From an uncultured Eubacteriales bacterium (lineage in GTDB: Bacteria > Bacillota > Clostridia > Christensenellales > Borkfalkiaceae): a DNA stretch of 5,829 bases. Positions 1-5,675 of this stretch are shown piece by piece (positions within the stretch are counted from its first letter, which is position 1; the number at the start of each line of letters is the position of its first letter). The notes below the pieces were generated by a model that made no database searches, was not told the origin of the DNA, and saw nothing but the letters and a program-made list of their open reading frames with translations. Position numbers and translations under genes: made by a program. The stretch covers positions 1-5,829 of the forward strand of contig CAJLLH010000083.1 in the NCBI GenBank assembly GCA_905207385.1, in the 5' to 3' direction.

Positions 1-245
1 GTTGCGCCGTAATTTAAAAGAAGTTGCTTGATTTCAACGCCGCTTAAATTCATATATGTGAGCGGACGGGCTATTATAACCTTTTCACCCTTTATGAACG
101 CTTCGGCGATATACGAAGAGCACTCCTTTTTTTTGAATTTTACGCCCAGCTTTGCCGCAACGTCTGCCGCGGCGTTGAAACCCATATTATGAAAAGTTTT
201 TGCGTACTTTTCTTCGGGGTTGCCGAGTCCTGCTATTATATACAT
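1..245 (-). CDS. pth: Peptidyl-tRNA hydrolase, N-terminal part (cut by window edge)
   Basis: Pth cleaves the ester bond of peptidyl-tRNAs released from stalled ribosomes, in the cytoplasm, and so returns free tRNA. The visible 81 codons start MYIIAGLGNP and continue with the family signatures: GLGNP (residues 6-10, with Asn9), the T-x-HN motif at 17-20 with the catalytic His19, and PLTYMNLSG (61-69), which lines the peptide-binding site. The usual Arg of TRHN is Phe18 here and the usual Lys before P-x-TYMNLSG is Arg60; the catalytic and binding residues themselves are kept. The start ATG at 245-243 has an AAGGT ribosome site at 261-257, 11 bases upstream. The gene follows prs on the same strand, an order common in Bacillota, but a hairpin lies between them, so they may be only partly co-transcribed. 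The C-terminal half lies outside the window. Family assignment is secure from the motifs. Confidence 0.95.
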   Translation of the reverse strand, partial: MYIIAGLGNPEEKYAKTFHNMGFNAAADVAAKLGVKFKKKECSSYIAEAFIKGEKVIIARPLTYMNLSGVEIKQLLLNYGA

Positions 246-272
246 AAATAGAATTTACCTTATTTATTCAAA

Positions 273-301
273 ACGCCACAGATTGACTGTGGCGCTTTTT
301 T
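273..301. terminator. Hairpin between prs and pth, possible bidirectional terminator or attenuator
   Basis: An 8-bp stem, CGCCACAG (274-281) paired with CTGTGGCG (287-294) around a 5-base loop, sits between prs and pth. On the plus strand it is followed by six T's and then ATTTT, a classical intrinsic terminator. In the direction of the genes (minus strand) it is preceded by an A-rich stretch and followed only by TTTTG, so it should be weaker there. It probably ends part of the prs message and lets some through into pth, and stops any plus-strand antisense transcription. Direction and efficiency are inferred. Confidence 0.7.
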
Positions 302-316
302 ATTTTGATTTTACAA

Positions 317-1264
317 TCAGTCGTATATTTTGGACATGGGCTTGTCGAGATATACGTTCTCGATTGCGGACGCGAAAATAGATGCCGTGGAAATAATTCT
401 GAAAGAAGGAAGCATCTTTTCCTGAGGAATGTTTATGGTATCGAGAATTGCAAGCTCCTGTATGGGGGAAGCGGCAAGCCTTTCGATTGCGGGACCGGAA
501 AGAACGCCGTGCGAGCAACAAGCGTAAATTTCTTTTGCGCCGGCTTCCTTAAGCGCCTTAGCGCCCTGCACTATCGTGCCCGCGGTATCGATCATATCGT
601 CAACCATAAGGCAGTTCTTGCCTTCTACGTCGCCGATTATGTTCATAACCTCCATAACGTTGGCCTTGGGACGGCGCTTATCGATTATAGCCATCTTGGC
701 GTCCATGCGCGCAGCTACCTTTCTTGCGCGGGAAACAGAACCGATGTCGGGGGATACAACTACAAAGTTATCGTCTACCTTCGGTTTGAAATAATTGTAG
801 AGCGTAGGTCCGCCGATAAGGTTATCGAGGGGAATATCAAAGAAACCCTGTATCTGCATGCAGTGAAGGTCCATGGTAAGAACCCTGTCCGCACCTGCAG
901 AAGTAATGAGGTTGGCAACGAGTTTTGCCGTTATAGGCTCGCGCGAGCGTGCCTTTCTGTCCTGCCTTGCGTAACCGAAGTAAGGGATTACCGCGGTGAT
1001 ACGACCCGCGCTTGCGCGCTTTGCCGCATCAATCATTATAAGAAGCTCCATAAGGTTGGTGTTTACGGGAGCGCTTGTAGACTGTACAAGGAACACATCC
1101 TTGCCCCTTACCGTCTCTTCATAGCGAACGTATATTTCGCCGTCGGAGAAGTGCGTTACCTCCATATCGCCTAACGAAGTGTTCAGCTTGGAAGCAATAG
1201 CCTGGGCAAGCGGCCTGTTTGAATTACCAGAAAAGATCTTAATCTCGTTGCCGTGATTGATCAT
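317..1264 (-). CDS. prs: Ribose-phosphate pyrophosphokinase (PRPP synthetase)
   Basis: Prs transfers pyrophosphate from ATP to ribose 5-phosphate, giving PRPP for purine, pyrimidine, NAD, histidine and tryptophan synthesis in the cytoplasm. All class I landmarks are present (numbered from the ATG at 1264): FSDGEIYVR (39-47), the flexible catalytic loop PYFGYARQDRKARSREP (94-110), the metal-site region MDLHCMQIQGFF (131-142, His134), SPDIGSVSRAR (171-181), DKRRPKAN (195-202) and the PRPP loop VDDMIDTAGT (221-230). The start was chosen at 1264 because GGAGGA at 1279-1274 is nine bases upstream and the resulting 315 residues match the family's usual length. An in-frame ATG eight codons earlier (1288) lies upstream of that ribosome site and has none of its own. 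The gene has its own promoter and a leader of about 110 nt, and is followed by pth. Nothing suggests a defect. Confidence 0.98.
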   Translation of the reverse strand: MINHGNEIKIFSGNSNRPLAQAIASKLNTSLGDMEVTHFSDGEIYVRYEETVRGKDVFLVQSTSAPVNTNLMELLIMIDAAKRASAGRITAVIPYFGYARQDRKARSREPITAKLVANLITSAGADRVLTMDLHCMQIQGFFDIPLDNLIGGPTLYNYFKPKVDDNFVVVSPDIGSVSRARKVAARMDAKMAIIDKRRPKANVMEVMNIIGDVEGKNCLMVDDMIDTAGTIVQGAKALKEAGAKEIYACCSHGVLSGPAIERLAASPIQELAILDTINIPQEKMLPSFRIISTASIFASAIENVYLDKPMSKIYD

Positions 1265-1271
1265 TGGGGAT

Positions 1272-1284
1272 ATTCCTCCGGAAT
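1272..1284 (-). promoter_or_regulatory. prs ribosome binding site inside a small hairpin
   Basis: The strong GGAGGA site (1279-1274) that decides the prs start lies within ATTCC-GGA-GGAAT, which can fold as a five-base-pair hairpin with a three-base loop. The site and spacing are seen directly. Whether the weak hairpin tunes ribosome access is inference. Confidence 0.6.
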
Positions 1285-1300
1285 GCATTTGTATTTGAAA

Positions 1301-1362
1301 CGTCCCGCTTTCCCGCGGGGCGCGTTCATTCGTAAATTTTTATGTACGCCTTTCGGCGCACA
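1301..1362 (-). promoter_or_regulatory. Structured prs 5' leader with two GC-rich hairpins
   Basis: Two stable hairpins lie between the predicted prs transcription start and the ribosome site. The first in transcription order is TGTGCGCC-GAAA-GGCGTACA (1362-1343), eight pairs including one G-U and capped by a GNRA tetraloop. The second has a CCCGC/GCGGG core around GGGAAA, extended past one mismatch by two pairs (1322-1301). Neither is followed by a T-tract, so they are not terminators. I do not recognise a known riboswitch class. They may stabilise the message or bind a regulator; this is inference. Confidence 0.45.
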
Positions 1363-1378
1363 GCCTGACAGCATAAAT

Positions 1379-1407
1379 ATTTTATATTCTGTGTCGTACA
1401 AAGTCAA
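1379..1407 (-). promoter_or_regulatory. Predicted prs promoter
   Basis: On the minus strand, TTGACT (1407-1402) and TAAAAT (1384-1379) are separated by 17 bases, a good match to the housekeeping sigma-A consensus. Transcription should begin near 1372, giving a leader of about 110 nt before the prs ATG. The remainder of the gap back to tadA (roughly 1408-1504) is AT-rich. I see only a weak AT-only inverted repeat there and no convincing terminator for tadA. Confidence 0.7.
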
Positions 1408-1504
1408 CCGTAAAAGCAGGGTAAATAAATAATTTTTTACTTGTTTGTTACAATTTAATTACGTTAATTTTGAACAAAAATTATGAAAAATCGAACATAT
1501 TAAG

Positions 1505-1966
1505 TTAATTTTCGCTCTTTTTTGTGCGTTCGCGCATTCCCGAAAAAAATCCCGAAAGTATTGCGGCGCATTCCTTTTCCATAATTCCGCCCTCAACTTC
1601 CGCCTTGTGGTTAAGTATTCCCGAATTGGCTATAACGTCTGTAAGCGAACGCCCCTTCGCCTCGTACGCGCCGAAGTAAACCTTTTTTATGCGCGCGTTT
1701 AAAACAGCGCCCATGCACATGGGGCACGGTTCGAGCGTTACGTAAAGTTCGCATTCGGGAAGACGCCAGCTTTTAAGCTTTTTGCAGGCTTTTTCAATGG
1801 CTTCAACTTCGGCGTGAGCCGTGGCTATCTGTTTGCCCGTGCGTCTGTTGTGCCCTCTGCCTACTATTTTGCCGTCGCATACAACAACTGCGCCGATGGG
1901 AACTTCGCCCTCTTCAAGTGCTTTCTGCGCGCACTTAAGCGCGCTTTTCATAAATTTAACGTCCAT
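1505..1966 (-). CDS. tadA: tRNA adenosine(34) deaminase
   Basis: TadA deaminates adenosine 34 in the anticodon of tRNA-Arg(ACG) to inosine, allowing decoding of CGU, CGC and CGA; it acts as a cytoplasmic homodimer and is usually essential. The 153-residue protein has the zinc-dependent deaminase core: HAE (51-53), giving zinc ligand His51 and proton-shuttling Glu53, and PCPMC (80-84), giving ligands Cys81 and Cys84. EVPIGAVVV (21-29), GHN (38-40) and LYVTLEPCPMCMGA are TadA-typical, as is the length. The ATG at 1966 was kept because it gives the familiar N-terminus with a short acidic lead into FMKSAL. Its ribosome site is weak (GAAAAAT) and the start overlaps the end of the M14 gene by 11 bases, suggesting translational coupling. 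A guanine or cytosine deaminase role is possible within the superfamily but fits the motifs less well. Confidence 0.95.
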   Translation of the reverse strand: MDVKFMKSALKCAQKALEEGEVPIGAVVVCDGKIVGRGHNRRTGKQIATAHAEVEAIEKACKKLKSWRLPECELYVTLEPCPMCMGAVLNARIKKVYFGAYEAKGRSLTDVIANSGILNHKAEVEGGIMEKECAAILSGFFSGMRERTKKSEN

Positions 1967-2690
1967 ATTTTTCAGTAAAATCTTTTATCATTCTGTAGCA
2001 TTTTTTAAGCTTTTTAACGTCGGTAATCGGATGAACCAAACTATCTGCGCCGCATTCTATCGTGTACGCGGGCATATTCAGCCTTTCTATGCACCAGTCC
2101 TTGTAACCGCCCGCAGAACCGGTTATAATCTTGGTTTCGTACCCCGAAGAAGCGGAAAGTATCCGCGCGCCGTCCTCGTCGCCCCTGCCGCCGAATTCCC
2201 AGTAAATTTCTTCGCCTTTGGTATGAAATGCAAATGCAACATTCGGCATTATTTTCAAAGTAAAATCGCGAAGAGCCTTGCTTTCCGGTTCGGAAAACGG
2301 ATAGTCGCCTATGCAGTTTTCTGAGCCGCGCGTGCGCACGTTCAATGCGCCCGTTCCCCATTTCGCATCGAAATTGCAGTTAAGGTCCACGCCCCTTGCG
2401 TTGGCTTTCCACATAGGCGAAACGGTCTGCGAAACAATCGCCCCGTCGGGATTGAGAAGGGGTATTATCCACCCGCCCCAACCTTCTGCCGTTCCGAGTC
2501 CGACATGCATTAGCGCAAGGCGCGCCGTTATCCACTCCCGCCCATGAACGGCGTATACGGATATGAACTGTTTGCCGAAATCTTCGCCGACGTGCATAGC
2601 AAAAAGCGCGCGCCCGCCGACAGAATAGCCAAAAACGCATTTTTTGCCGACGTATGAAAGGTAAAAATCTTTTATTTCGTCATATATCAC
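1956..2690 (-). CDS. M14-family zinc carboxypeptidase-like protein, possibly a murein peptide amidase
   Basis: This 244-residue protein has the order of catalytic motifs of M14 metallopeptidases: HGREW (49-53), with zinc ligands His49 and Glu52; GVDLNCNF (100-107); FHTKGEEIYW (155-164), with the third ligand His156; and YTIECG (209-214), with the likely general base Glu212. The His-x-x-Gly-x-x-Ile-Tyr-Trp pattern and the size resemble the gamma-D-glutamyl-diaminopimelate branch, which includes the cytoplasmic murein-recycling amidase MpaA. No signal peptide or membrane segment is seen, so it is probably cytoplasmic. The residue after the first Asn in DLN-x-NF is Cys105, where classical carboxypeptidases have the substrate-carboxylate-binding Arg, so specificity may differ. 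The start is GTG at 2690: an in-frame TAA lies four codons upstream, the ATGs nearby are out of frame and stop at once, and the ribosome site is weak. It overlaps tadA downstream. The family is firm; the substrate is inferred. Confidence 0.85.
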   Translation of the reverse strand: MIYDEIKDFYLSYVGKKCVFGYSVGGRALFAMHVGEDFGKQFISVYAVHGREWITARLALMHVGLGTAEGWGGWIIPLLNPDGAIVSQTVSPMWKANARGVDLNCNFDAKWGTGALNVRTRGSENCIGDYPFSEPESKALRDFTLKIMPNVAFAFHTKGEEIYWEFGGRGDEDGARILSASSGYETKIITGSAGGYKDWCIERLNMPAYTIECGADSLVHPITDVKKLKKCYRMIKDFTEKYGR

Positions 2691-2760
2691 ATAAATAAAT
2701 TATTCCGCCGCGCTACGCCTTATGCCGCCGCAAAATTAAGACAATGCAACCTTCCGCGGC

Positions 2761-2780
2761 AAAAAATTTCAAAACTTTGA
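2761..2780 (-). other. Weak AT-rich hairpin after rlmH, marginal terminator candidate
   Basis: Just past rlmH on the minus strand, TCAAA and TTTGA (2780-2769) can form a short A/T stem, followed by AATTTTTT. The stem is too weak to be a convincing terminator. The rest of the 112-bp gap (2691-2802) holds two copies of CCGCCGC (2705-2711 and 2725-2731) and no promoter I would defend, so M14-tadA may be read from the upstream protease promoter. Confidence 0.2.
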
Positions 2781-2802
2781 GGCAATATTCTGTCGCTATA
2801 TA

Positions 2803-3240
2803 TTATTTATGGTATTCGCTGCCAGAATTTATCATATAGGCGCGGTATATCTGCTCGCACAAAATTACGCGCATAAGCTGATGGGGAAAAGTCATATCAG
2901 AAAAGGAAAGCCTGAAATCTGCGGCATTTTTCACTTCGTCGCAAAGCCCGCACGAAGAACCTATTATAAAAGTTACCTCCGCGCCGCGGTCGTACTGTTT
3001 TTTCAGTTCTGACGCAAGCGCCTCGCTGGAAAGTTTTTTGCCCTCTACGCACAGCGCTATTACATAACCTTTTGCGGCGCGAAGAATTTCGCGCCCTTCC
3101 TCTTCAAGGTTTTTGCCCTCGGCAATTTCGCGCACGCTGAAACTTACGAAGCGTGAAAGCCTTTTGGCGTATTCGGCAACCGCCTCGCGGTAAAAACTTT
3201 CTTTTATTTTTCCCACGCAAACTATATTGACTTTCTGCAT
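2803..3240 (-). CDS. rlmH: 23S rRNA (pseudouridine-1915-N3) methyltransferase
   Basis: RlmH is a SPOUT-family, SAM-dependent enzyme that N3-methylates pseudouridine 1915 in helix 69 of 23S rRNA on the assembled 70S ribosome. The 145-residue product shows VGKIKESFY (9-17), EYAKRLSRF (23-31), GKKLSSE (67-73), the SAM-pocket strand FIIGSSCG (91-98), and the C-terminal knot signature LSFSDMTFPHQLMRVILCEQIYRA (111-134), ending SEYHK as in the family. Most homologues carry a second Gly where this one has Ser95. The ATG at 3240 is preferred over an in-frame TTG three codons upstream, because it gives the family's usual N-terminus and follows the protease stop by one base (TGA-T-ATG), consistent with translational coupling. 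A GGGG stretch at 3257-3254 is a poor ribosome site, which also fits coupling. Confidence 0.95.
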   Translation of the reverse strand: MQKVNIVCVGKIKESFYREAVAEYAKRLSRFVSFSVREIAEGKNLEEEGREILRAAKGYVIALCVEGKKLSSEALASELKKQYDRGAEVTFIIGSSCGLCDEVKNAADFRLSFSDMTFPHQLMRVILCEQIYRAYMINSGSEYHK

Positions 3241-3241
3241 A

Positions 3242-4174
3242 TCACGCAAATAACCCCGCTATCCAGATTATGACGAGCACGACAATTCCCACGCCCGCCG
3301 CAAGGAAAAAGTTTTTTACGCCGCCTTTTACGGGCTTTTTAAGCGGTGTTTTATCAAAAATCATAAACCACGCCGCAACTATAAGCGAAGCCGCCGAAAG
3401 CACGGTTACAAGCACAGCCGCCCACAGGGGCGCCCAGTCGAATACAGTAAGTTCGGTGTTGAGTCCGCAGGCTTCCAATACAATTATAATTCCGTTGTTT
3501 AAAAAATGCGCTATCATGCACGGCAACACCGAGCGCGCGCGTATGGCAAGAAGCGCAAATGCGCAACCGCAAATGAACTGATAAAAAGTCTGCAACGCGC
3601 TTGCGTGGAAAAGCGAAAAACAAAGACCGCATAAAAATACGGAATTGAGGTCGCCTGCCTCCTGCCTTGCATTCTGAAGCACCGCGCCGCGGAATAAAGT
3701 TTCCTCGAACAGCGCGGGAATAACTGCCATTACAATAAGCGTCGGCACAACTCTTCCGCCCGAAATATCGGGGAAAAAGTTTACGTCGTTTTCGTAGCCT
3801 AACAACTTTAAAAGTTCGTTAAATCCGTTATTTATCCACGAAAGCGAAAAAAGCAGACCGAACGCCAGCAATACTGCCACGCCGCACCATCTTGCGCCTT
3901 GCGTGGGCGGAGACATTTTTACAGACATTACGCTTGCAAAAGAAACTTTTCTGAGTTTGAGAACTAACGGAAGGCTGACCGCTACCGACAGCGGAGCTAT
4001 AAGATAGCTTACGTATATGTATGCGTCGCCCGCCGCGCCCTCCGACTGAGACGAAAAGCCGGTTGCCGCGCAAATAAGGGAAAACACAAGACTTAAAATG
4101 ATATAAGCCGCCACTGCGGCGCTGAAAACAAGGCCGCCTGTAAGGCTGCCGCGGTTATCTGTTTGCTGTTGCAT
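3242..4174 (-). CDS. CPBP-family (CAAX/Abi, M79-like) intramembrane metalloprotease
   Basis: This 310-residue membrane protein has about eight hydrophobic segments (roughly 11-36, 53-73, 97-113, 142-156, 178-191, 195-211, 218-235, 246-272 and 288-309) and the three CPBP catalytic motifs: EETLFR (157-162, EExxxR), F186-xxx-H190, and H223-xxx-N227. These residues form the glutamate/histidine active site seen in Rce1-type CAAX proteases. Bacterial members are linked to prenyl-protein or peptide processing, bacteriocin self-protection and signalling, but most have no known substrate and none is evident here. No bacteriocin-like precursor or two-component gene is adjacent, so a bacteriocin-immunity role has no support. 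The start is taken as ATG at 4174, not the in-frame TTG at 4192, because the predicted -10 box (4186-4181) lies between the two. Translation would then be leaderless. rlmH follows after one base. Confidence 0.88.
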   Translation of the reverse strand: MQQQTDNRGSLTGGLVFSAAVAAYIILSLVFSLICAATGFSSQSEGAAGDAYIYVSYLIAPLSVAVSLPLVLKLRKVSFASVMSVKMSPPTQGARWCGVAVLLAFGLLFSLSWINNGFNELLKLLGYENDVNFFPDISGGRVVPTLIVMAVIPALFEETLFRGAVLQNARQEAGDLNSVFLCGLCFSLFHASALQTFYQFICGCAFALLAIRARSVLPCMIAHFLNNGIIIVLEACGLNTELTVFDWAPLWAAVLVTVLSAASLIVAAWFMIFDKTPLKKPVKGGVKNFFLAAGVGIVVLVIIWIAGLFA

Positions 4175-4180
4175 GAATCG

Positions 4181-4209
4181 ATTATACCGCAAATTGCTCT
4201 TTAAGTAAA
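4181..4209 (-). promoter_or_regulatory. Predicted promoter of the protease-rlmH operon
   Basis: On the minus strand TTTACT (4209-4204) and a perfect TATAAT (4186-4181) are 17 bases apart. The expected start, seven bases past the -10 box, is the A of the protease ATG at 4174, implying a leaderless message. The -35 hexamer is the left arm of an inverted repeat shared with the divergent fumarase promoter. Confidence 0.65.
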
Positions 4210-4224
4210 ATATTTGATTTACTT
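4203..4224. repeat. Inverted repeat AAGTAAA-N8-TTTACTT between the divergent promoters
   Basis: Seven-base arms at 4203-4209 and 4218-4224, separated by eight bases, are perfect inverted copies. Each arm contains the -35 hexamer of one of two outward-facing promoters. It could be an operator bound by a dimeric regulator, or simply reflect two similar promoters placed back to back. The repeat is seen; regulation is inferred. Confidence 0.5.
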
Positions 4225-4246
4225 TTATTTCAAAAAGTATTAAAAT
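4218..4246 (+). promoter_or_regulatory. Predicted promoter of the fumarase operon
   Basis: TTTACT (4218-4223) and TAAAAT (4241-4246) are 17 bases apart. Transcription should start near 4253, giving a leader of under 20 nt that contains the AAAAGGA ribosome site (4255-4261), eight bases before the ATG at 4270. Confidence 0.65.
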
Positions 4247-4269
4247 AGACAGACAAAAGGAAATTACTT

Positions 4270-5109
4270 ATGAGAACAATTGACACATCGGTTATAGAAG
4301 AAGCCGTATACCGCGCCGCAAGGCATGCGGGCGTAAACCTTACAGATTCCTGCAGAGCCGCGCTTGAAAAAGCTTACTCAGCGGAAAACGAGGGCGCGGC
4401 AAAATTTGCACTTGGCGAACTTATTGAAAACAGCTCGGTTGCGCGCGAAATGCAGATGCCCGTCTGCCAGGACACCGGCATGGCGGTAATAATGCTTGAG
4501 ATTGGCAACGAAGTTTACCTTGAAGGCAAGCCCCTTGGCGAAGCCGTCAACAGCGGAGTCAGAAGGGCTTACGCCGACGGATACTTCAGAAAATCAGTCT
4601 GCGACCCCATTACTCGCAAAAATACGGCGGACAACACCCCCGCCGCCATACATACCGAAATAGTAGCGGGCGATAAGGTAAAGCTTACCTTTATGCCCAA
4701 AGGCTTCGGCAGCGAAAATATGTCGGCGCTTTATATGCTCAAACCCGCTCAGGGCGTAGACGGCATAATCGACGCCATAGTTTCAACTGTCAAAAAAGCA
4801 GGTTCCAGACCCTGCCCTCCCGTTTACGTAGGCGTAGGCATAGGCGGAACGTTTGACGGCTGCGCATACCTTGCAAAAAAGGCGCTCACGCGCGATGTGG
4901 GCACGCACAGCGAACGCGAAGACATTGCCGACATAGAAAGAAAGGCGCTTGAAAGGATAAACGCGCTCGGCATAGGCTGTCAGGGATTCCACGGCAAAGT
5001 AACGGCGTTAGGCGTAAGCTGCGAATGGGCACCCACCCACATTGCGGGACTGCCCGTTGCGGTAAACATTCAGTGCCACTGCGTGCGCTGCGTCAAGGAG
5101 GAAATATGA
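4270..5109 (+). CDS. fumA: Fumarate hydratase class I, alpha subunit
   Basis: With the beta subunit this forms a [4Fe-4S] class I fumarase, interconverting fumarate and L-malate in the cytoplasm; such oxygen-labile enzymes are typical of anaerobes. The 279-residue protein matches the N-terminal domain of single-chain class I enzymes. Likely cluster ligands are Cys66 in MPVCQDTG (63-70), Cys182 in PCPP (181-184) and Cys269 in VNIQCH (265-270). Also present are DNTPA (121-125), KGFGSENMSAL (144-154) and GVGIGGTFDGCAYLAKKAL (188-206). The C-terminal tail is unusually cysteine-rich, CHCVRC (269-274), and Cys198 sits next to the GGTF motif. The ATG at 4270 has a good ribosome site. Its stop overlaps the beta start by four bases. 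The homologous L(+)-tartrate dehydratase alpha subunit (TtdA) cannot be excluded from sequence alone, but fumarase is far more likely. Confidence 0.93.
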   Translation: MRTIDTSVIEEAVYRAARHAGVNLTDSCRAALEKAYSAENEGAAKFALGELIENSSVAREMQMPVCQDTGMAVIMLEIGNEVYLEGKPLGEAVNSGVRRAYADGYFRKSVCDPITRKNTADNTPAAIHTEIVAGDKVKLTFMPKGFGSENMSALYMLKPAQGVDGIIDAIVSTVKKAGSRPCPPVYVGVGIGGTFDGCAYLAKKALTRDVGTHSEREDIADIERKALERINALGIGCQGFHGKVTALGVSCEWAPTHIAGLPVAVNIQCHCVRCVKEEI

Positions 5110-5627
5110 TAAAACTTACTCTCCCCCTTACAAAAGACCAGGTTAAAAATCTGCACGCGGGCGACAGCGTAAGTCTCAGCGGCGTTATTTTAACGGCGCG
5201 CGACTGCGCGCATAAGCGCATAAAAGAATATATGGAAGCGGGCAAACAACTGCCATTCGAAATAAAAGACGCAATAATCTACTATGCAGGTCCCTGCCCC
5301 GCGAAACCCGGAATGGCTTCTGGCAGCTGCGGACCTACTACTTCCGCAAGAATGGACAGCTTTGCTCCCGCCCTTTTGGATTGCGGACTTGGCGGAATGA
5401 TAGGCAAAGGCGAAATGTGCGAAGAGGTTGCACAAGCTTTGAAGCGCAACACCGCAGTCTACTTTGCGGCGATAGGCGGCGCGGGCGCACTTTACGGCAA
5501 TGCCATAAAAAAGAGCGAATGCATAGCTTTTGACGACCTTTTATCCGAAGCCGTTTACAGACTGGAAGTGGAAAACTTCCCCGCTGTTGTAGCCATGGAC
5601 TGCCACGGCGGAAACATTTACCGCTGA
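5106..5627 (+). CDS. fumB: Fumarate hydratase class I, beta subunit
   Basis: This 173-residue protein corresponds to the C-terminal swivelling domain of class I fumarases and supplies substrate-binding and catalytic residues at the interface with the alpha subunit. Family motifs are LTARDCAHKR (29-38), IIYYAGPCP (57-65), GSCGPTTSARMD (73-84), IGKGEM (99-104), GGAGALYG (124-131) and the terminal PAVVAMDCHGGNIY (159-172). The ATG at 5106 was chosen because AAGGAGGAA lies just upstream within the end of fumA and the start and stop share ATGA, giving strict coupling for equal subunit output. An in-frame ATG 27 codons earlier lies inside fumA and would add a tail foreign to the family. No clear terminator follows; the next promoter begins 14 bases after the stop. 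A tartrate dehydratase beta subunit (TtdB) is the main alternative. Confidence 0.93.
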   Translation: MIKLTLPLTKDQVKNLHAGDSVSLSGVILTARDCAHKRIKEYMEAGKQLPFEIKDAIIYYAGPCPAKPGMASGSCGPTTSARMDSFAPALLDCGLGGMIGKGEMCEEVAQALKRNTAVYFAAIGGAGALYGNAIKKSECIAFDDLLSEAVYRLEVENFPAVVAMDCHGGNIYR

Positions 5628-5640
5628 GCCGTTCAATCGG

Positions 5641-5669
5641 TTGACAAAAACTTTTGCAGGCGGTATAAT
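5641..5669 (+). promoter_or_regulatory. Perfect consensus promoter for the T-box RNA
   Basis: TTGACA (5641-5646), 17 bases, then TATAAT (5664-5669) is an exact sigma-A consensus. Transcription should start near A5676, just upstream of the T-box structure. It lies 14 bases after fumB, so the downstream gene has its own strong promoter and is controlled chiefly by the leader RNA. Confidence 0.85.
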
Positions 5670-5675
5670 TTTATC

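Noticed and set aside
305..1174. Long plus-strand open frame (289 codons) antisense to prs
   Set aside because: It lies almost wholly opposite the clearly real prs, its translation resembles no family I know, and it has no convincing start signals. Long antisense frames often arise from the codon bias of conserved genes.
1265..1288. Upstream prs start at ATG 1288 (323 residues)
   Set aside because: The strong ribosome site GGAGGA lies downstream of this ATG and is correctly spaced for the ATG at 1264, which also gives the family's usual length.
1263..1380. Known riboswitch (purine or PRPP type) in the prs leader
   Set aside because: I could not match the conserved cores of these classes; only simple hairpins are visible.
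2701..2760. CCGCCGC repeats as a repeat element or CRISPR-like array
   Set aside because: There are only two exact 7-base copies and one partial copy, with irregular spacing, too few and too short for an array.
3241..3249. TTG start for rlmH
   Set aside because: The ATG three codons later gives the conserved RlmH N-terminus and sits one base after the upstream stop.
3242..4174. Bacteriocin or defence locus around the CPBP (Abi) protein
   Set aside because: The neighbours are housekeeping genes, with no precursor peptide, transporter, regulator or nuclease nearby; the Abi name alone is not evidence.
5025..5105. Longer fumB frame starting inside fumA
   Set aside because: The extra 27 codons overlap fumA and are not part of the beta-subunit family; a near-perfect ribosome site precedes the ATG at 5106.
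5628..5640. CCG-TTCAAT-CGG as a fumarase terminator
   Set aside because: The stem is only three base pairs and no T-tract follows; it runs straight into the next promoter.
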